A stretch of 64,000 nt of DNA from Gemmatimonadales bacterium (GCA_019038745.1 JAHOYV010000070.1:104785-168784), one strand, 5' to 3'. Positions 41,669 to 52,029 are shown, numbered from the stretch's first letter. Numbers and translations: made by a program. The notes: generated by a model not told the origin, from the letters alone.

Positions 41669-42082
41669 ATGATGCGATTTCCCGTTCTGATGTCTATAGT
41701 CCTTCTTTCATGCCTCTTGAGCGCGATGGGTTGTCGCCAGGAAAAACCCGATCTCGAACTCAAGGATCTGACAACGGCGGAAAATCTGTATTTGACCCGA
41801 ATCGTTGTCCTGGAGCGGGCCAAAGCCGTTACCCTGGTCGATCGTAAAACGGGAACAGCGCTCCTGGACTCCCTGGCCGCCGCCTGGGGCGATACCAGCC
41901 TCGCCACCGCCCTGGCCGGAGCTCCCGCCAACCCCAGCCGTTCGGCCCGGGTACATGAACTACTCATCCGGGTCCTGAAAGCGGAACGGGATTCCCTGCT
42001 GAAAGCCCCCCGCCCCGATCGCCTTGCTGCCCCTTTGCCCGATCCACCACCTGACGATAAGAACGAACCCTCAGGGAGTTGA
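41669..42082 (+). CDS. Small hypothetical lipoprotein
   Basis: MMRFPVLMSIVLLSCLLSAMGC lipobox; GGAG Shine-Dalgarno; Pro-rich C-terminus. Confidence 0.65.
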   Translation: MMRFPVLMSIVLLSCLLSAMGCRQEKPDLELKDLTTAENLYLTRIVVLERAKAVTLVDRKTGTALLDSLAAAWGDTSLATALAGAPANPSRSARVHELLIRVLKAERDSLLKAPRPDRLAAPLPDPPPDDKNEPSGS

Positions 42083-42096
42083 CAAAGCCCAAGTTA

Positions 42097-43509
42097 CTAG
42101 TGCCCGGTCACCTTCCAGACATCCAAAACAATGACAAAGGTCATGAACAGTAATAGAATGATCAGTCCCATCTGGGTTGCGATGGCTTGAAGCCGTTGCG
42201 AAACGGGTTTGCCTCCCCTAAGAACCTCGAAAATCAGGAATAGAACGTGCCCACCATCCAGGACGGGAATGGGCATAAGGTTCAGCAGGAAGAGGTTCAC
42301 TGAAAAGAATGCCACAAAAAACATCAGATGCGAAAAGCTCCAACGCAACATCTCCCCGGCGGCCTGTCCGATGCGAAGGGGCCCGCCCACCGCATCGACA
42401 CCCAGCTTGCGCATCACGAAATCCTTCAATACGCCCAGCGTAACACGAATCGTTCCGGAAGTCTGCTGATAGCCTAGGCTTATGGCTTTCCCGAATCCAA
42501 CCTTGCGTGAGGTGAAGAACGGTTCCAGGAAAATGCGTCCACCGGTTTGATCGACTCCGATCTCCTTGAGCTCAGGGATCACCACACCACTCATGGAGAT
42601 CCCGTCGCGCACCCATTTGATCTCTATCTCCTGACCGGCCCGGTCGTTTATGATCCGAGCGATCCCACCGAAGGAGGTGACTTCCTGGCTGTCGATGGTG
42701 GTGATCACGTCGCCTTTTTCAAGGCCCAATTCTGCAGCTGGCCCTCCCTTTTGAACCAGACCAACGGTGGTATTCCAGGGTTCGACTCCCAGGGACCAAT
42801 ATCCATTTTCGGAGTTGAAGAGCGGCTGCAGCTCCAGAGTCAACGGCAAGCCTTCCCGCTCCACGGTCAACTCCACCGGGGGAGCCTCGGCCAGGTCCCT
42901 TACCTCGGCAGGCAACAAGGCATCCTCAATTGTCGTCCAATCGTCCACCGGTTGCCCGGCCACGACCACGATCCGATCCCCAACCAACAACCCTGCCTCT
43001 GCGGCGGGTGAATCGGCCAGCACGTTACCCACGCGTGTGAAGGGAATGGTCTGCAGGCCGTTGGCAAAGACCAGAGCAGTATAGATGACAAAGGCCAAAA
43101 CCAGGTTGAAAACGGGCCCTGCAATAAAGACAAGCAGGCGTTGCCAAGCTGGACGATTGTAGAAATGGCGCTCAGGAGGGATGTGGTCGTCAATCCCCTC
43201 GGCCTCGAGGTTTCCCTCGACCGTTCCCAAAGGGTACTTTCTCTCCTCCCACGTTCCGGTGTCCTGGATCTCCTCCATCAGGCCTTCACCAGCCATCTTC
43301 ACGTAGCCCCCGAAAGGAATCAGGGACAGGACGTACTCGGTCTCACCCCAGCGCTTGCGGGCAAACTTGGGTCCGATTCCGATAGAGAAGGTTTTTACGT
43401 AGACCCCGAACAGTTTGCAGAACAGAAAATGACCCAACTCGTGCACGATGACCACAAGCCCAAGAGTCAGCAGAAAGGCAAAAATCGTGATAGGCAGGTT
43501 ACTGTACAA
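42097..43509 (-). CDS. rseP: RIP metalloprotease RseP (M50, PDZ)
   Basis: VIVHELGHFLFCKLFGVYVKTFSIG; two PDZ-like regions; NLMPIPVLDGGHVLFLIFEVLRG. Confidence 0.95.
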   Translation of the reverse strand: MYSNLPITIFAFLLTLGLVVIVHELGHFLFCKLFGVYVKTFSIGIGPKFARKRWGETEYVLSLIPFGGYVKMAGEGLMEEIQDTGTWEERKYPLGTVEGNLEAEGIDDHIPPERHFYNRPAWQRLLVFIAGPVFNLVLAFVIYTALVFANGLQTIPFTRVGNVLADSPAAEAGLLVGDRIVVVAGQPVDDWTTIEDALLPAEVRDLAEAPPVELTVEREGLPLTLELQPLFNSENGYWSLGVEPWNTTVGLVQKGGPAAELGLEKGDVITTIDSQEVTSFGGIARIINDRAGQEIEIKWVRDGISMSGVVIPELKEIGVDQTGGRIFLEPFFTSRKVGFGKAISLGYQQTSGTIRVTLGVLKDFVMRKLGVDAVGGPLRIGQAAGEMLRWSFSHLMFFVAFFSVNLFLLNLMPIPVLDGGHVLFLIFEVLRGGKPVSQRLQAIATQMGLIILLLFMTFVIVLDVWKVTGH

Positions 43510-43519
43510 AAGGTTTACC

Positions 43520-44851
43520 TCACGGGTGTCCGGATCCCAACCTGTCTATGAAACCGCAGGCTGTTTTCCGGGCCAATTGATCCACGGTCAACGCCTCATC
43601 AAGGGAAGAAATCTTCCCCCCGCCGGACGTCGCCAAACAATCCTCAATAACACGCGGAATTTCCGCGTAACGAATCCTACCGGTCAGCAAAGCATCCACG
43701 GCGGTCTCATTCGCCGCGTTCAAAACGATCGGGGCCGCTCCCCCTGCCCGCCCTGCTTCCAGGGCCAATGCCAAACAGGGAAATCGCCCCAAATCGGGAG
43801 CTTCGAACCGAAGTGTGCCGACTTTTACCAAATCTAGCCTGCTTGAGTCCAGGGGCCAATGCTTTTCCCCTCCAATTGCGTAAAGCAGGGGGATACGCAT
43901 GTCGGGAGTCCCCAATTGTGCCAGCAGCGCCCCATCAACAAATTCCACCAGGGAGTGAACAATGGATCCGGGATGAACCACCACCGAAATTCGGTCGAAT
44001 TCCACACCGAACAAATGGTGCGCTTCGATCACCTCCAGACCCTTGTTCATCAGGGTGGCTGAATCCACGGTGATCTTGGGTCCCATGTTCCAGGTCGGAT
44101 GATCCAGAACCTGTCCCAGGGTTACCCTTTCCAACTCTTCGGCCGGCGTCTGTCGGAAAGGGCCGCCCGAGGCGGTCAGTACCAGCTGCCGAATCTCATT
44201 CTCCCGACGGCCGGACAGACATTGGGCGATGGCAGAATGCTCGGAATCGACAGGCAGCACCTCGGCCCCGTATTCCTGCACTGCGCTGCGAACCAGTTCG
44301 CCACCCACCACCAGCGACTCCTTGTTGGCCAAGGCAATGCGCATCCCGCGCCGAGCCGCAGCCAAGGTGGGCTCCAGCCCCACGCTACCGACCAGGGCAT
44401 TGACCAGACAGTGGGCCTCGGAGGGCTCGGTCACAGCTTCGACTAGGCCAACAGTCCCACCGGCGAGCAATTTCCCACCCGATGAACCTCCAACCAATGC
44501 CGTGTCCTTCGCAGCTGTTTCCCGTGCCGCAAAATCGGAAATCGCCACCAGGGGTTCAGGCGCCTCGGGACAGGACTCGGCCAAATCAGCCAACCAACTC
44601 TTTAGACCCTCCAAATTTCGGTGACAGCTCACAGCCACAACCTGCAGTTTGTCCGGGTATTGTCGGACCAGGTCCAGGGTCTGCCGCCCGATGGACCCCG
44701 TCGCCCCCAGCACGACCAACTTCAACGGACTGGGGAATTCCAACAAGGGTCGTCCACAAGGATAAAGAGATTCGCCGACGGAGGAGTCAGAAACCACGGA
44801 GCCGGAATCCGGACCGGAACCCCGGTCGAAATGTGAGGGTGAAGAATTCAA
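43520..44851 (-). CDS. dxr: 1-deoxy-D-xylulose-5-phosphate reductoisomerase (start uncertain; may be near KLVVLG)
   Basis: KLVVLGATGSIGRQTLDLV; LANKESLVVGGEL; PVDSEHSAIAQCL; TVDSATLMNKGLEVIEAHHLFGVE. Confidence 0.96.
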   Translation of the reverse strand: MNSSPSHFDRGSGPDSGSVVSDSSVGESLYPCGRPLLEFPSPLKLVVLGATGSIGRQTLDLVRQYPDKLQVVAVSCHRNLEGLKSWLADLAESCPEAPEPLVAISDFAARETAAKDTALVGGSSGGKLLAGGTVGLVEAVTEPSEAHCLVNALVGSVGLEPTLAAARRGMRIALANKESLVVGGELVRSAVQEYGAEVLPVDSEHSAIAQCLSGRRENEIRQLVLTASGGPFRQTPAEELERVTLGQVLDHPTWNMGPKITVDSATLMNKGLEVIEAHHLFGVEFDRISVVVHPGSIVHSLVEFVDGALLAQLGTPDMRIPLLYAIGGEKHWPLDSSRLDLVKVGTLRFEAPDLGRFPCLALALEAGRAGGAAPIVLNAANETAVDALLTGRIRYAEIPRVIEDCLATSGGGKISSLDEALTVDQLARKTACGFIDRLGSGHP

Positions 44852-44910
44852 GGATCAGCCGCCTTTATCCCAACTTTGCCAAACACCGGCTGCCTGAAGA
44901 TGTTCCCAGG

Positions 44911-45792
44911 CTAAATGATGAAAAACCGGAAGTAGTAGTAGAGAACCGGGGCGGTGAACAGCAGGGAGTCGAACCGGTCCAGGACACCCCCATGCCCGGG
45001 GATCAATTCGGCTGAATCCTTGATACCCACATCCCGCTTGATCAGGGATTCAACCAGGTCCCCAAGGATGGCGGCCACTCCCGCCACCAAGCCCAGAGTG
45101 ATGCCCGACAAGGGAGTCAGGAAAGGTACGATCGTGTTGGAGCAACCCCAACCGGCCAGCGCAGCCCCGATCAGACCGCCAACGGCGCCCTCCTTGGTCT
45201 TCTTGGGACTAATGCGTTCAATCAGGGGATGCCTGCCAAGGGCTACTCCCATTATGTAGGCGCCCGTATCGGCGGCCCATGTCACCAAGGCTGCCATAAA
45301 AACCAACCGGGCCCCGATGTAGTCCTCTGCGCCCACGGTCAACGGCAGTTGCCTCAGCATGACCAAATGACTACCCAACCATCCGACGTACATGATCCCG
45401 AACACGGTCACCGCCATGTGCTCCAGGGAATTGGACATGTCCTTGCGGAACACCTCCCTGATCATGATCAGCAACAGGCTCGCCGTCAGAATCAGGGGGA
45501 CAGTGATTCCTTCACGCCAAGCATACCAGCTGATGGACAAGGCACAAAAATAACCCAGCACTTCAAAGGGCCGGTAACCCTTGGCCGCCATCAGGACATA
45601 AAATTCACGCAAACCCAGGAAAATTATCAGATTAACGAGGAACAGAAAAAACAGCCCGCCCCGCAGCGTGATCAGGTAAAAACAAGGAACTCCCAACAGG
45701 ATGATGGTAAGACGGGGCATGACCCCCGCCTTCAGGAAACGTCCCCAGGCGGTAGCCAGGGAAAAGCGGCTGAGTTTCTTCCCATCGATCAC
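44911..45792 (-). CDS. cdsA: Phosphatidate cytidylyltransferase (GTG start overlapping uppS stop as GTGA)
   Basis: RISPKKTKEGAVGGLIGAALAGWG; LGDLVESLIKRDVGIKDSAELIPGHGGVLDRFDSLLFTAPVLYYY. Confidence 0.95.
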   Translation of the reverse strand: MIDGKKLSRFSLATAWGRFLKAGVMPRLTIILLGVPCFYLITLRGGLFFLFLVNLIIFLGLREFYVLMAAKGYRPFEVLGYFCALSISWYAWREGITVPLILTASLLLIMIREVFRKDMSNSLEHMAVTVFGIMYVGWLGSHLVMLRQLPLTVGAEDYIGARLVFMAALVTWAADTGAYIMGVALGRHPLIERISPKKTKEGAVGGLIGAALAGWGCSNTIVPFLTPLSGITLGLVAGVAAILGDLVESLIKRDVGIKDSAELIPGHGGVLDRFDSLLFTAPVLYYYFRFFII

Positions 45793-46652
45793 GGAATCAC
45801 CTTCAACAATCGCCGCCACCCACCGGGAGCGGAGAGGGATGTCCTGTCCTGCCCAAGCTCTGAAGCTCCGAACTCGGGTAAGGCGCCGAAACGGCGCTCA
45901 CGATTCTGAAAATCGGCGACGGCCAGCATCAGATCCCTCTCCTGGAAATCAGGCCAAAGGACGGGTGTTATCAGGATCTCGGAGTAGGCCGTTTGCCAGA
46001 TCAGGAAATTGCTCAACCGGGCTTCGCCGCTGGTCCGGATGACGAGATCCGGGTCGGGCAAGTCTGGAGTGTACAGACCGCGGCGGAACTCATCCTCATC
46101 CACCTGCTCTTCCGTTATCTCTCCGGCCGCGAGCCGGCGGGCCAGGACCAGGGCCGCATGAATGACCTCCTGCCGTCCACCATAGGCCAGGGCAAGGTTC
46201 AAGGTAAGGTTTTTGTTTTCCGCCAGAAAAACGATGGCCCTTTCCAGAGCCGCCCTGGCTTTATCGGGTAGCTGGTCCAATGCACCGGAGGCCACGACCC
46301 GGATTCCCTGCCGGTTTAGATCTTCCACCTCGGCCAGGAGGGTTTCCTGCAGAAAAAGCCAGAGAGCCTTGACCTCGGACTGTGGCCGCTTGAAATTTTC
46401 TTGGCTGAAGGTGTAGAGGGTCAGATTGCCCACGCCCAACTTTCGGCAGGCCTGCAAACAGCGGCGAACCGAATGACGCCCTGCCCGGTGCCCGGCAATC
46501 CGTGGCAAAAAACGGCGTTTGGCCCAGCGACCATTGCCATCCATGATTATGGCCACGTGCGCAGGGATATCCCCCCGTCCCTTCACTTCCTCCAGGAGAC
46601 GGTCATCGTCCAGGGCTGCCAATTTCTGCAAATTCTTCGGATCACCCCTCAT
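45789..46652 (-). CDS. uppS: Isoprenyl transferase (undecaprenyl diphosphate synthase)
   Basis: HVAIIMDGNGRWAKRRFLPRIAGHRAG; LTLYTFSQENFKRP; PDLVIRTSGEARLSNFLIWQTAYSEI. Confidence 0.96.
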   Translation of the reverse strand: MRGDPKNLQKLAALDDDRLLEEVKGRGDIPAHVAIIMDGNGRWAKRRFLPRIAGHRAGRHSVRRCLQACRKLGVGNLTLYTFSQENFKRPQSEVKALWLFLQETLLAEVEDLNRQGIRVVASGALDQLPDKARAALERAIVFLAENKNLTLNLALAYGGRQEVIHAALVLARRLAAGEITEEQVDEDEFRRGLYTPDLPDPDLVIRTSGEARLSNFLIWQTAYSEILITPVLWPDFQERDLMLAVADFQNRERRFGALPEFGASELGQDRTSLSAPGGWRRLLKVIP

Positions 46653-46663
46653 CGTGACACCCC

Positions 46664-47221
46664 TTACAATTCCATTATTTCCTCTTGTTTGGAGGAGATG
46701 ACCTTGTCGATCACACCACAGTACTTGTCTGTAAGTTCCTGGACCAGGTCACGTTCGCGATGCAGATCGTCCTCCGTGATGGTTCCGGCCTTCTCTTCCT
46801 TCTTGAGGACGTCGTTGGCCTCTTGGCGGACCTTGCGAATGGCAACTTTGGTTTCCTCGCCCATTTCACGGGCCTGCTTGCTCAGCTCCTTGCGTCTTTC
46901 CTCTGTCAATTCAGGAATCTGCAGGCGGATCATCATGCCATCGCTGGCGGGATTCAAACCCAGGTTGCTGGCCTGGATGGCTTTCTCGATCTCACCGATG
47001 GACGACCGGTCAAAGGGCTTGACTGTCAGCAACCGAGGCTCGGGGGCCGCTACGGTGGCCAGTTGCTTCAAGGGAGTAGGCGCACCGTAGTACTCCACGT
47101 TGATCCCGTCCAGGATCAGTGGCGAAGCCTTGCCGGTCCGGATTTTGGTCAACCGGCCATCAATGGTCTCCATGACTTCATCCATCGCAAGTTCAGCGTT
47201 TTCTGTCGCTTCAGCACTCAT
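46664..47221 (-). CDS. frr: Ribosome recycling factor
   Basis: LTKIRTGKASPLILDGINVEYYGAPTPLKQLATVAAPEPRLLTVKPFDRSSIGEIEKAIQASNLGLNPASDG. Confidence 0.97.
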   Translation of the reverse strand: MSAEATENAELAMDEVMETIDGRLTKIRTGKASPLILDGINVEYYGAPTPLKQLATVAAPEPRLLTVKPFDRSSIGEIEKAIQASNLGLNPASDGMMIRLQIPELTEERRKELSKQAREMGEETKVAIRKVRQEANDVLKKEEKAGTITEDDLHRERDLVQELTDKYCGVIDKVISSKQEEIMEL

Positions 47222-47227
47222 GGTTTT

Positions 47228-47935
47228 TTACTCCTTTGTGATCCATGTTCCCGGTTGTGTTCCCTCGATGGTCCGGATGAGGTTTTTCGGATCTGATATA
47301 TCGAAAACGAACATCGGCATTCCCTGCTCGGCACAGAGAGTAACGGCCGTCAGGTCCATGACCTGCAGCTGCCGGGCCAGGACATCGTCGTATGTCAGCT
47401 TCTCAAAACGACGGGCATCCTTGTGTTGATGAGGATCCTTGTCATAAACCCCATCTACCTGGGTACCCTTGATCAGGGCGTCGGCGCTGATCTCCAGGGC
47501 TCTCAGGGCAGCAGCCGAATCGGTGGTGAAGTAGGGATTACCAGTTCCGCCCGCAAAGATCAGGACGTAGCCCGCCTGCATCAGACCCAGGGCCGTGTCA
47601 CGAGCAAAAGCAACCGTCAAGGGACGTTGTTCGCGCGGGCTTAGGATTTTGGCTTTCAGCCCGTCGGCGCGCAGATAGTCCCTTAAAATGGCGGCATTCA
47701 TTACCGTGCCCAACATTCCGACGTTGTCGGCGGTAACCCTGTCGACGGTTTCGAGGTTGGCCGACCGGGCCCGGAAAATGTTTCCCGCTCCGATAACGAT
47801 ACCCACCTGCACTCCAAGCTGGACTGTCTGGTGGATGGCATGGGACAAGGCCAAGAGCCCTTCATGGCTGTATTGTTCATTGCCTCCTCCGAGCGCCTCC
47901 CCGCTGAGTTTCAAAAGAATCCTGGTGAATTTCAC
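47228..47935 (-). CDS. pyrH: UMP kinase
   Basis: RILLKLSGEALGG; VGIVIGAGNIFRA; FAGGTGNPYFTTDSAAALRALEI. Confidence 0.97.
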   Translation of the reverse strand: MKFTRILLKLSGEALGGGNEQYSHEGLLALSHAIHQTVQLGVQVGIVIGAGNIFRARSANLETVDRVTADNVGMLGTVMNAAILRDYLRADGLKAKILSPREQRPLTVAFARDTALGLMQAGYVLIFAGGTGNPYFTTDSAAALRALEISADALIKGTQVDGVYDKDPHQHKDARRFEKLTYDDVLARQLQVMDLTAVTLCAEQGMPMFVFDISDPKNLIRTIEGTQPGTWITKE

Positions 47936-47980
47936 GATAGCGACACCTTTCCTCCTTGGGGTCCCTCGCCACTGAGCAGA

Positions 47981-48010
47981 AAAAAAGCCCGGGCTACCGA
48001 AGCCCGGGCT
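47981..48010 (-). terminator. Intrinsic terminator between tsf and pyrH
   Basis: Minus strand AGCCCGGGCT-TCGGT-AGCCCGGGCT followed by a T run (plus-strand AAAAAA at 47981-47986). Confidence 0.85.
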
Positions 48011-48024
48011 CCAAACGGGAGGAA

Positions 48025-48618
48025 CTAGCTGCCGATCTGGAAACGCACGAAACGTTTGATCGCCATGTTCTCGCCCAATTCGCCGATTATGGACTTCAGG
48101 TAATCCTCAACGGTGAGGTCGGGATCCTTGACGTACTTCTGCTCCAGCAGAACGATGTCACTGTAATACTTGTCCACTTTTCCTTCAACAATCTTGTCGA
48201 TGATATTTTCGGGCTTGCCCTGCTCCAGCATTTGACCGCGATAAATATCCTTTTCCTTTTCGATCAGGGTAGGGTCCACTTCATCCCGTGTAACGGCCAG
48301 AGGACTGGCAGCGGCGATATGCATCGCAACGTTGTGGACGAACTCCTGGAAATTGTCCGTACGGGCAACAAAATCAGTCTCGCAGGCTACCTCGATCAGG
48401 ACACCGACCTTGCCCCCCATGTGAATGTAGCTGCCGACGATGCCTTGGCTTGTGTCCCGGCCTTCCTTTTTGGAAGCAGAGGCAATACCCTTCTTGCGCA
48501 GGTACTCGACAGCCTTCTCCATGTCGCCGTCACACTCGGTCAGGGCTTTCTTGCAGTCCATCATGCCCGCGCCTGTTCCTTCGCGGAGCTCCTTGACCAT
48601 TTTTGCGGTGATTCCCAT
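48025..48618 (-). CDS. tsf: Elongation factor Ts
   Basis: VKELREGTGAGMMDCKKALTECDGDMEKAVEYLRKKGIASASKKEGR. Confidence 0.97.
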   Translation of the reverse strand: MGITAKMVKELREGTGAGMMDCKKALTECDGDMEKAVEYLRKKGIASASKKEGRDTSQGIVGSYIHMGGKVGVLIEVACETDFVARTDNFQEFVHNVAMHIAAASPLAVTRDEVDPTLIEKEKDIYRGQMLEQGKPENIIDKIVEGKVDKYYSDIVLLEQKYVKDPDLTVEDYLKSIIGELGENMAIKRFVRFQIGS

Positions 48619-48740
48619 AACTCCTCCAAGAGATTCCGCCCCGCGGCGGAAGGTAGTAGGGAGCCGGTCTGTGGACCCGACCCCGTTATCGGACGTCGAT
48701 CTCGAGAGACCCAATTCGGGCCTCCCTGTCGAATATTCAA

Positions 48741-49631
48741 TTATTCAGTCTTGTCGGCTGGTTTGGCGTCGGCCTCCGCGGCCTTGGTCACCGGAGCAGA
48801 AGCGGCAGGCGATTCGACCTTGGCCGCATCCCCATCCAGAGTGGCGCTGGCGGCAGCGGCCTCCGTCTTGGATTTGCCCTTGAACTCAGCCATGTTGACG
48901 TCCTTGTTCACCCGCTGATCCGAACCTTCCGACCGCATCGTCTTGCCTTCCTCGAAGGAATTGGAGACGACCCGCGTGAACAGGGTGATGGCCCGGATAG
49001 CATCATCATTGCCGGGGATGGGGAAGGTGACCAGGTTGGGATCGCAGTTCGTGTCCACAACTCCGATGACCGGGATTCCCAGCTTGTTTGCTTCACGAAC
49101 AGCAGTCTCTTCCTCGGCAGTATCAACGACAAAGACCGCGTCGGGCAGGCCCGTCATCTTGCGGATGCCGCCCAGGTTTGTATTCAGCTTCTCGAACTTC
49201 CGGCTCAGATCCAACTGTTCCTTCTTGGAAAAGTTCTCGATCCGGCCATCGTTCATCATGGCTTCGATTTCTTCCAGCTTCTGCACACTTTTATAGATCG
49301 TCTGGTGGTTGGTGAGCATTCCGCCCAGCCAACGTTCGATCACGTAGGGGTTGCCGGATTTTTCCGCATACTCGCGGATCGCTACCTTGGCCTGCTTTTT
49401 GGTGCCGACGAAGAGAACGCTTCCACCCTTGGCACCCACTGTTTTCAGAAAAGCGCAGGCCTTGTTGAGGGCCTTGAGGGTCCGCTGCAGATCGATGATG
49501 TAAATGCCACCCCGGGCAATGAAGATGTATGGCTTCATCTTGGGGTTCCACTTGCGGGTCTGGTGTCCGAAGTGGACTCCCGCTTCAAGCAGGTCTTTCA
49601 AACCGATATTACTGGGATTATTCACGGACAT
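48741..49631 (-). CDS. rpsB: 30S ribosomal protein S2 with Ala/Lys-rich C-terminal extension
   Basis: LKDLLEAGVHFGHQTRKWNPKMKPYIF; RWLGGMLTNHQTI; VVDTNCDPNLVTFPIPGNDDAIRAI. Confidence 0.97.
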   Translation of the reverse strand: MSVNNPSNIGLKDLLEAGVHFGHQTRKWNPKMKPYIFIARGGIYIIDLQRTLKALNKACAFLKTVGAKGGSVLFVGTKKQAKVAIREYAEKSGNPYVIERWLGGMLTNHQTIYKSVQKLEEIEAMMNDGRIENFSKKEQLDLSRKFEKLNTNLGGIRKMTGLPDAVFVVDTAEEETAVREANKLGIPVIGVVDTNCDPNLVTFPIPGNDDAIRAITLFTRVVSNSFEEGKTMRSEGSDQRVNKDVNMAEFKGKSKTEAAAASATLDGDAAKVESPAASAPVTKAAEADAKPADKTE

Positions 49632-49829
49632 TTCGTTCCTCCAAAAATAAGGTTGGGCCTCCCCGGCCATCGGCGAAGTGGGATAAACACCCAAGCCTTT
49701 CGACTTCGGCGCCACCTGATCCCCTTCTCCGGCCGGGTGTGATTTTGATTCGCGAGCCGCGAACACAAGGAACGCAGACTCTGCGAATCATATTTTTCCA
49801 AGCTTGATGCCGGGCGAACCCGGGGCATC

Positions 49830-50216
49830 TTAACGCTTGGAGAACTGGAACCGTTTGCGAGCGCCGGGCTGACCGTACTTCTTGCGCTCCACCATACGGG
49901 AATCGCGAGTCAGGTAGCCTTTACTGCGCAAGGGTTTGCGATACTCGTCGTTGGCAACCAGCAGGGCGCGGGCCAAACCGTGGCGCAATGCACCGGCCTG
50001 CCCGGTGATACCGCCGCCCTTGACCGTGCACCAGACGTCGAACTCTCCCTCGAGGCCCAGAGCCGTCAAAGGCATCAGGGCCTGCTGACGAACCGCCTCG
50101 CCGAAGTACTCCTCGACCGTCCGGTTGTTGACGTTGATCTTACCGGTACCTTGAGTGATCCAGATCCGGGCCACGGCTGTTTTCCGACGACCAGTGGCGT
50201 AATACCGCTCTTCCAA
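49830..50216 (-). CDS. rpsI: 30S ribosomal protein S9
   Basis: [49 protein letters not shown]. Confidence 0.98.
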   Translation of the reverse strand: MEERYYATGRRKTAVARIWITQGTGKINVNNRTVEEYFGEAVRQQALMPLTALGLEGEFDVWCTVKGGGITGQAGALRHGLARALLVANDEYRKPLRSKGYLTRDSRMVERKKYGQPGARKRFQFSKR

Positions 50217-50287
50217 CTCTCTTACCTCCGACTTGACTGATCAAAGCCCCACGGGGCAAATTAATGAAATCCCGAGCAGAACTCTTC

Positions 50288-50719
50288 TCAGGAAATTTCG
50301 ATATTCTTCGGCTGCTGCGGACCGTGGGGGTGTTCCCCGTTGGCATAGACACGCAGGTTGGTCAACTGTTTCCGGCCAAGCTTGGTCTTGGGCAACATGC
50401 CCTTGACGGCCCGCATGATGACATCTTCGGGACACGTCTCCATCAACTTCTTCAGGGGTGTCACCCGCTGCCCACCCATATAACCGGTATGATGCAGGTA
50501 TACCTTCTTGTCCAACTTCTGGCCGGTGAACTTCACCTTGGCAGCGTTCAGGACGATTACGTTGTCGCCCATGTCCAGACTGGCGGTGAAGGTCGGCTTA
50601 TGCTTGCCCCTCAGAAAGGTGGCCACCCGGGTAGCCAGGCGCCCCAGAGGGATTCCTTCGGCATCCAGAACCAGCCAATCCTTGGCAATTTCGCCCTGCT
50701 TCATACTGTAGGTCTTCAC
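50288..50719 (-). CDS. rplM: 50S ribosomal protein L13 (GTG start, AAGGAG upstream)
   Basis: WLVLDAEGIPLGRLATRVATFLRGKHKPTF; GDNVIVLNAAKVKFTGQK; VKGMLPKTKLGR. Confidence 0.97.
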   Translation of the reverse strand: MKTYSMKQGEIAKDWLVLDAEGIPLGRLATRVATFLRGKHKPTFTASLDMGDNVIVLNAAKVKFTGQKLDKKVYLHHTGYMGGQRVTPLKKLMETCPEDVIMRAVKGMLPKTKLGRKQLTNLRVYANGEHPHGPQQPKNIEIS

Positions 50720-51103
50720 TGAATCCACTCCTTGCAAACCGGGAAGGCCGGCTTTTACCATGAAATCATCCACCCAGCACATACCAGCGCACTCGCACCG
50801 GCCGTGCCCGACAGAATTACGTAACCTATTGACCTGACATCAGTAAAGCCGGATTCCAGCAGTACTGGAAATGGCCCACACATCCCAAAAGACCGCCTTT
50901 CGAGCTGATGCAGGGCTGATAAACTAGCCACGTGAAGCCCGAATGTCAAGCTGAGGTGACCCCATTATTCAGCCAATTGGAGAGGCCCGAAGCAACGTTC
51001 TGAGCTTGCCGCCCTATTGCCAAATACTACCCATTGCCTATCTTTCCGGCGACCGCATCTGCCACGGCCCCGACCACCCTTTCCCAATCTACGAGGCTCC
51101 ACC

Positions 51104-51997
51104 TTGAGCAACAATCGCAATCTTGACCGCAGGGGCCTCCTCAACCTCATGATTGTGTATTTCGTTTGGGGCAGCACTTACCTTGCGATCCGAATCGCTG
51201 TACGCGAAGGGTCCGGCTTCCCGCCCTTCACCATGGCCGCTCTACGAGTATTCACCGCCGCTGCAATTCTCCTGGGTTGGGCCTGGATCCGGGGTGAGCG
51301 CATCCGCTTGACCTCCGGCGAGTGGGTCCTGATGGGCGGCAGCGGAGCATTGCTCTGGCTGGGCGGCAACGGTCTGGTGACATGGGCCGAGATGAGGGCT
51401 TCTTCAGGAATGGCCGCCCTTTTGGTGGCCGCCATGCCCATCTGGGCCGAATTGATCGCCATTATCCTGGATCGCCGGCCTCCATCAGCACGTTTATCCG
51501 CTTCCATCCTGCTTGGGTTCCTGGGCGTTGCCATCCTGTCCTGGCCTGTTTTGCGTCAGGGAAATTCGAAGGATATTCTATCGATCATCGCCTTACTGCT
51601 GGCTCCACTTTTCTGGGCCCTCGGCTCGATCTGGTATCAACGTTGCCGGACGGATCTGGGCACGCGGGCGGTTTCCGGCTGGCAACAATTGCTCGGAGGA
51701 GTCTCGTTCCTGGCGGTGATCCTGATCCGGAAAGAGCCCCTGCCCCATCCCACGACGGAAGCCTGGATAGCCTGGGGTTACCTGGCTCTATTTGGATCCG
51801 TGCTGGCCTTCACTTCATACATGGTCACGTTACGGACCCTACCCTACGGAATCGTGGTTACCTATGCCTATGTCAACCCGGTGATCGCTGTATTCCTGGG
51901 TTGGCTGATCCTGGATGAGCCAGTAACTGGCTGGACACTTGCGGGAGCGGGGCTGGTAATAGCGGGTGTATTGGGCATCTTCCAGAACCGGGATTAA
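51104..51997 (+). CDS. EamA/DMT family transporter (TTG start preferred; ORF opens at 51017)
   Basis: VYFVWGSTYLAIRIAVREGSGFPPFTMAALR; YAYVNPVIAVFLGWLILDEPVTGWTLAGAGLVIAGV. Confidence 0.92.
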   Translation: MSNNRNLDRRGLLNLMIVYFVWGSTYLAIRIAVREGSGFPPFTMAALRVFTAAAILLGWAWIRGERIRLTSGEWVLMGGSGALLWLGGNGLVTWAEMRASSGMAALLVAAMPIWAELIAIILDRRPPSARLSASILLGFLGVAILSWPVLRQGNSKDILSIIALLLAPLFWALGSIWYQRCRTDLGTRAVSGWQQLLGGVSFLAVILIRKEPLPHPTTEAWIAWGYLALFGSVLAFTSYMVTLRTLPYGIVVTYAYVNPVIAVFLGWLILDEPVTGWTLAGAGLVIAGVLGIFQNRD

Positions 51998-52029
51998 GCC
52001 CGCCAACCAACGCCCCATTCCCTGAATTT

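Noticed and set aside
47956-48918. 320 aa plus-strand ORF across tsf/rpsB
   Set aside because: Antisense to ribosomal/translation genes and passes through the tsf terminator; spurious.
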